Below, piece after piece: positions 59,428 through 64,000 of a stretch of 64,000 bases of DNA; within the stretch, counting starts at the first letter, position 1, and every line of letters starts with the position of its first letter. The notes under the pieces are model-generated. The model ran no database searches, was not told the DNA's origin, and worked only from the letters and a program-made list of their open reading frames with translations. The stretch is taken from contig JADJMA010000010.1 in NCBI GenBank assembly GCA_016709845.1, forward strand, positions 62,001 through 126,000, given 5' to 3'. The stretch comes from Flammeovirgaceae bacterium. GTDB lineage: Bacteria > Bacteroidota > Bacteroidia > Cytophagales > Cyclobacteriaceae. A program made the position numbers and the translations under genes.

Positions 59428-60749
59428 TTAATTTTTTAAATCACCATTCTTATCCATGCGCATAAGGAAAGCGGAGGCATAATCCTTTAAATCATTTGTT
59501 CCCCCTATTAGAATATCGCCATTGGAGGCTTCTGTCACCGACACAGGAATTTCGTCCCCACTGCCACCCAATGTTTTCATCCACAGCAGATCACCTAGGG
59601 CATCAACTTTGATAACCAAAAGATTTTTATCAGGATTACTTTTTACAGTACCGACCAAAACGAAACCACCGTCACGGGTTCCGGTTATAGCTTCGCCCTC
59701 ATCGATAATTTCAGACGTATTTTTATCCAGTACAGGTGTTGTGAGCGAAAGATTCCCATCAAAGTATCGATCGCTGCCGGGGATAATGCTCCCATTTGTA
59801 CCCACCCGAAAGAAGAAAATATTTCCTTGCGATCCATCAGGATTTAGACTGTACGTTCCAACCACGCCAAATCCAAAATCCGGAGATGCGGCGGCTGTAT
59901 ATCCTTGGGTAAAAACTTTTGGCTGGTGGTTTCACCCAGCGTACTGAAATTAACAGGTACAGATTGTTCTTTCACAAACGGAACCGTAACATAAGACGTA
60001 GTGAAATCACCTTGAACATCGGCAATGGCGCTGGCCCAAATAATGTTTCCGTTTGAGTAATGTATTGATTTTGCGTTGGCGTAGGTATTTGATAACAAGG
60101 GATAGAACTTTACCCACGCGCTGTCCAGACTCGCATTTAATCCAAAGAGCAATTGTTCGGCAGGAGCATTTTGTTTGTTTACGATGCCTTCTTTAAATGT
60201 GCCCAGAATTATCGCACCACCGGTACCGGTTAAATTTATAGACTCCCCAAAAAATCATCTTTACAGGATGCCCCGGGCCGATAGCTTTTTATCTGCGATG
60301 TAGATTCTTCTCAGCTCTTGAAACGAACTATTTAAGATCAAAACACTCATCGATGAAACAACCACATTGGCAGCTTGCTCTGCGGTTGGGTCTGTATAAA
60401 TGCTGTCGCCAACAACAACGTAACCATTTACTGCACCGTTGCTTACAATAGCTTTAAACGACTTACTCACAATATTATCGTAAGTATGAAAGCCACCCAT
60501 TTGATTACCGTTTTCATCCGTTTCAATTAATACAGTTTGAGGTATTGATCCATCACTGGTTTTAGCTATGGTATTGGCCAACAATACAAACCCATTGGGT
60601 ATTTTATCCAGTGCCGTAGTTTGCATGGAGTAGGGGCCTTCATAAAATTTAGTAAAGGTGCTCCTGGGCGAGGGGTCAGCGGTTTCAAGATTCTTGCATG
60701 TAACCATCAGGCAAGAAACAATTACAAGTAAAAGAAAGGAGTTTCTCAT
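59428..60749 (-). CDS. Lipoprotein with beta-propeller-like repeats, frameshifted
   Basis: About 440 residues. Signal MRNSFLLLVIVSCLMVTC with lipobox MVTC (Cys18). Repeats such as KIPNGFVLLANTIAKTSDG, NGYVVVGDSIYTD, DGGFVLVGTVKSNPDKNLLVIKVDALGDLLW and NGDILIGGTNDLKDYASAFLMRMDKNGDL resemble the delta-60/beta-propeller repeats of surface lipoproteins. Indels near 60262-60255 and 59925-59865 split the frame. The start overlaps the preceding beta-barrel gene stop by 4 bases, and only 4 bases separate its stop from the giant gene ATG. No enzymatic motif. Confidence 0.72.
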
Positions 60750-61803
60750 CGGCTGCTCTTAATCTGATTTTTTCTGGGATTGAAAATATTAAGCACATAA
60801 GAACCACTTAGTGCCAGGGAGGTCAATTTGAATACCGGATCAGCATATCCTTGATCCCAAACCGCTTGTTGATTTTCAAAGGCAGTTTCATCACTATTCA
60901 ATTTTGTGAGCCCATAAAGATAGCGCACTTCAGCAATGAAATAACCTCCGCCAATCTTCAGTTTTACACCTGCTGCCAAAAACGCACTCAGATTGATATT
61001 CTTGCGTATCGGTTTAAAATCAAAAGAGGTTTCAGGAATAGAGGCGTCATCAGCACGGGTTCGCTCTCCTCTTAATTTTGCGTTTAGTAGGTAATCGATT
61101 GAAAGCCCCCGCTACATAAGGGTTATATTTTTCTCTGCGAAGACATATTCAAAACTAAGCGGTAATGACAGCCAATTCTGAGTTTCAAACGCCTGAATTC
61201 TTGAATGAGCGGAGCTCCATTTACATCAAGGCCACGATCAACTTTAAGATTGAGCTCAAATTTTTTAGTATAGTATAACAATTCACCGTGAAGAGTCATT
61301 CGGTCATTGAGTGGGACATCGATTACTCCTCCAAAATGAATAGCAACTCCGTATTTATATTTACTATCGGCAGCAAGCTCAACAGACGAGACGGAATTGA
61401 TTACGTTAGGTTGGCTGGCGCTAACTCCTAATTTACCACCAACCCGATAAACCTCACGGGAACGAAATGTTCTGTAAAGGGCTACAAACTCCGCGGGATC
61501 AACTGATTCATTGATTTCAAAATAGTGATCGGTTTGCAGAAGCTTAAGCATCGTGTCATCAGCCTTTTGAGGCTCTTCCAAATAAATGTAAGCCAGCGTT
61601 AACAGTTTGTAGAGACTTACTTTAGTTTGTTGATCGCAGTCGCCCCCCATCAGGCCTTTTGAGATAATATCCTCCAATTCGTACAACCTACCTTGGTCAT
61701 ACACCGATTGCGCCAACCGAAGTGTTTGTGCGCAGTTGGTAGTTTGTGAAAAAGCATGAATACTTAAAACACTAAAGCCAACCAGTATTAGAAATCTCTT
61801 CAT
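60746..61803 (-). CDS. Outer-membrane beta-barrel protein with N-terminal helical repeats, frameshifted
   Basis: About 352 residues. Signal MKRFLILVGFSVLSIHAFSQ. A TPR-like helical part (CAQTLRLAQSVYDQGRLYELEDII, SLYKLLTLAYIYLEEPQKADDTMLKLL) precedes beta-barrel strands with alternating hydrophobics (RVGGKLGVSASQP, KYGVAIHFGGVIDVPLNDRMTLHGELLYYTKKF, VKLKIGGGYFIAEVRYLYGL) and C-terminal LALSGSYVLNIF. The HYFEINESVDPAEFVALYRTF block is typical of Bacteroidota PorT-like barrels fused to this helical domain. Indels near 61130 and 61065. It starts 3 bases after the STAND/WD40 gene stop. Confidence 0.78.
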
Positions 61804-61806
61804 AAG

Positions 61807-64000
61807 TTATTTCCCCGCTTTTTTGGTCCCTTGATTTTTCAATTGTACACCCGGATAATTTTCGCAAGTCTTCTCATAGTCCAGATCTTTGGCTACAAAA
61901 TTTTCCCATTCCTCTGCCGTCATATTCCGGTCAACCTTTGTACATAAGATATCCTTCATTACTTCTAAATTGGTCGGGTAGGCATGAATAGTTTGATCTA
62001 CACCGGTAGCTGTTTGGCGTACGGTATTTATGCCCACCATTAACTGAGAATCATCGGGCGTAAAGGCTACTGTCCAGGCCCAATCGTGGTCTGTTAGTAG
62101 AATGGGCTGTTGATTAAGTTCTCTGAAATTCCAAAGGCGCACAGTATGATCTTTACTAGCCGAGGCCATAAAAGTTCCGGCATGGTTAAACTCGATGTCT
62201 TCAATATAGGACGAGTGACCCGCCAGCTTGCGAATAAGAATTCCATTATTAACTAAATAAAGCAAACCATCCAAATCCCCGGCAATCAACTGTCGGCCAT
62301 CCGGGGCAAACTTCACAGCCGTTAATCCACGAGATATTTTTAGTGTGGTAACTGCATAGTTTTTAGCAATATCCCAAACATATAAATTACCATTGGCGCC
62401 TGCACCAGCCAGCATAGTTCCATTATCATTTAAAGTTAAGGACATGATTTTTTCTTTTGAATTGATTACCTCTTTAGCCGTAACCAGATCGGAGTAGCGA
62501 ATGCTGAACCCTGAGTTATCACGGGCATATAAACCTTTGCCATCCGGAGTGAAATGAACATTCCCAATATCAGACACAAATCCGGTGATTTTTTTAGGTG
62601 CGGCATTGATATTATTCAAATCATACAATTCCAGATAATTGGCATCTCTGTTCACAGGAAATAATCCACCTGCGGCCAACAGTTGTCCATCCGGACTTGT
62701 ATCTATAGAAAATACCAAATAGGGTTCGTTGCGTTTTGCTTCGTCCATAATCACTTCCGCATTCCATTGATTATTCAGATAGTTCCAACGAATAATCTGA
62801 CCATCGCTACCACCGGAATAGATATGATTTCCCTTCACTTGCGTTGCCAGTGTACGAGCTGCTCCATTTTTGTGCGCTTCCAAACTTTTTGTTAACGGAT
62901 CATCATTATTTTTCAGTGCATAATAAAGTCCGCTATAGATATCACTGTTGTATGGATAGCCATCGAACTTCTTATTAAACAAATAGGCTTGTTGCGCGAC
63001 CAGTGCCTCCTGCATAGGGTCATTGCTCAACTCCTTTGACTTAATAGCCATGCGCGAAGCCGTGGCCAGATAGCGTTCGCGTTCTGCTATTTTAGCATTT
63101 TTAATAGCAGTCTCCTCATTGGTTTTAGCTTCGCCTTCGGCTTTACGGGCGGCAATGGCATTCTCCTCCGCTTTAGCTCGTTGCTTTTTTGCTTCTGCTT
63201 CTGCTACTTCGGCTTGTGCTCTTCGTTTCTCTGCTTCTTTCTTTTGAAATTCTTCTGCTTTTTGTGCCTCTACTGCTGCTTGTCTTGCATCTTCAGCTGC
63301 TTTTTGGGCTTTTGTTGCGTTATCTCTTTCCCGCTCGGCAATTGTTTTTTGCTGGGTTGCTTTTGCTTCATTAGCAATGGCTAGTTCAGCTTGTCGCTTT
63401 GCTTCCGTTTGTTGCACGAAGGCATACACAAAAGCGATCAGGGCAATAACGGATAGAGTACCAAATACAACCGCAATGATACGTGCGCGTTGTAATTTGC
63501 GTTTCTGCTCAAGTTCCTTAATCCGCTGCTCGGTATCAAATTCCTTTTCGAGTATTCAAGGAATATAAGCGTTCGCTCAAAAGCCGGATGATAGCGTTGG
63601 CCCCAGACCAGCGTAGGTTTATGTTTTGCTTGCCAGTTAAGTGCAAGTTGTAAATCGGGCGGCCTCCATAAGCCCGCCTTACCTACCTGGTACATGGAAG
63701 CAGCCTCGGCCAAACGCAAATACATTTGCACGGCCTCACTCTCGTCATCTACCCAGTTTTTTAATCGTATCCAAATCCGCATCAAACTCTCGTGCGAGAT
63801 ATCAATCATCGATTTGGAATCGAGTTCCACACCATGCGAAGGGGTAAGTAACGAGCGACCGGGTTCGCGGAATTTTTCAATCACGCTTACCACATCTGCT
63901 TCCGACACATCGGCTATGGAAGCAATTTCATTAAGTCGGGTGGGTCTGCGAATACCAAAGTTCTCACCACGCTTTTCCGTAATGGCTTTGAACATGATTT
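61807..64000 (-). CDS. STAND-like (nSTAND1) NTPase fragment with TM helix, coiled coil and WD40 propeller, partial
   Basis: The 5' part is outside the window. The visible part starts with the C-terminal module of a STAND-type NTPase: winged-helix-like RPTRLNEIASIADVSEADVVSVIEKFREPGRSLLTP, then DISHESLMRIWIRLKNWVDDE. After an indel near 63550 comes one transmembrane helix (ARIIAVVFGTLSVIALIAFV, near 63490-63430). A 150-residue Ala/Lys/Glu coiled coil (AKATQQKTIAERERDNATKAQ) follows. The end is a WD40 propeller (DGQIIRWNYLNN, GNLYVWDIAKN, SSYIEDIEFNHAGTFMASAS, DHTVRLWNF). A membrane-anchored signal integrator is the simplest reading. It leads an operon with beta-barrel, lipoprotein and T9SS surface-protein genes. 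Confidence 0.82.

Noticed and set aside
63181..63384. Cys/Phe/Leu-rich plus-strand ORF
   Set aside because: It is the antisense of the Ala/Lys/Glu coiled coil of the WD40 protein; the composition is a mirror artefact.

Overview
The window is from a member of the Bacteroidota, most likely the Cytophagales. Four things point there: a type IX secretion (T9SS) C-terminal sorting domain on a giant surface protein, promoter elements of the Bacteroidota TAnnTTTG type, families typical of the phylum (DUF4136, DUF1080, DUF3124, TolC/RND sets with lipoprotein adaptors, large single-chain PurL), and AT-leaning intergenic DNA. There is no rRNA, phage, transposase or CRISPR array. More than twenty genes, including essential ones (metG, purL, prs-linked rplY, ppc), are broken by single-base indels, often in homopolymers. 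This looks like draft long-read sequence error rather than gene decay, so I give whole-gene spans that bridge the frameshifts.

Layout. 1-3200: partial folK (-), a heavily frameshifted sppA (+), then a leftward polycistronic array of 42-residue lipoproteins (four 160-bp tandem units plus one diverged member). 3278-7713: a TPR sensor histidine kinase, divergent from that array, and metG. 7764-10032: a sulfur cluster (sulfide:quinone oxidoreductase, TusE-like, DsrE2-like) behind a perfect 12-bp-arm palindrome. 10326-14336: DUF1080 protein, then pth-rplY-prs-tRNA-Gln and a DUF4136 lipoprotein. 14501-20817: ppc facing purL. 20983-26699: a tiny lysine-rich protein, alpha/beta hydrolase, methyltransferase-like protein, VOC protein, M20 peptidase coupled to a DUF819 membrane protein. 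26850-29118: corA and an ECF sigma factor with a small membrane partner.

29244-35865 is a TetR-TolC-adaptor-RND efflux operon with a well-formed promoter and operator. 35926-38038 holds a membrane metallophosphoesterase and an AraC regulator. The AraC gene is divergent from 38181-43454, a trans-4-hydroxy-L-proline catabolic operon: deaminase, alpha-ketoglutarate semialdehyde dehydrogenase, 4-hydroxyproline 2-epimerase and D-hydroxyproline dehydrogenase. A four-helix-bundle gene and CTGG/CCAG-type repeats interrupt it. 43546-53650 is mixed chromosomal content: FtsX/MacB-like permease, TfoX-like protein, K+ channel, DUF3124 lipoprotein, glycosidase, an SRAP protein lacking its catalytic residues, YheT-like hydrolase, YfiT/DinB protein and TerC.

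53786-64000 is a tight leftward four-gene operon: a large STAND-like/WD40 membrane protein (cut by the window end), an outer-membrane beta-barrel protein, a repeat lipoprotein and a roughly 1,880-residue T9SS-exported multi-domain surface protein. The best candidates for undescribed biology are the tandem micro-lipoprotein array beside the TPR kinase, this STAND/WD40-to-surface-adhesin operon, and the catalytically dead SRAP protein.
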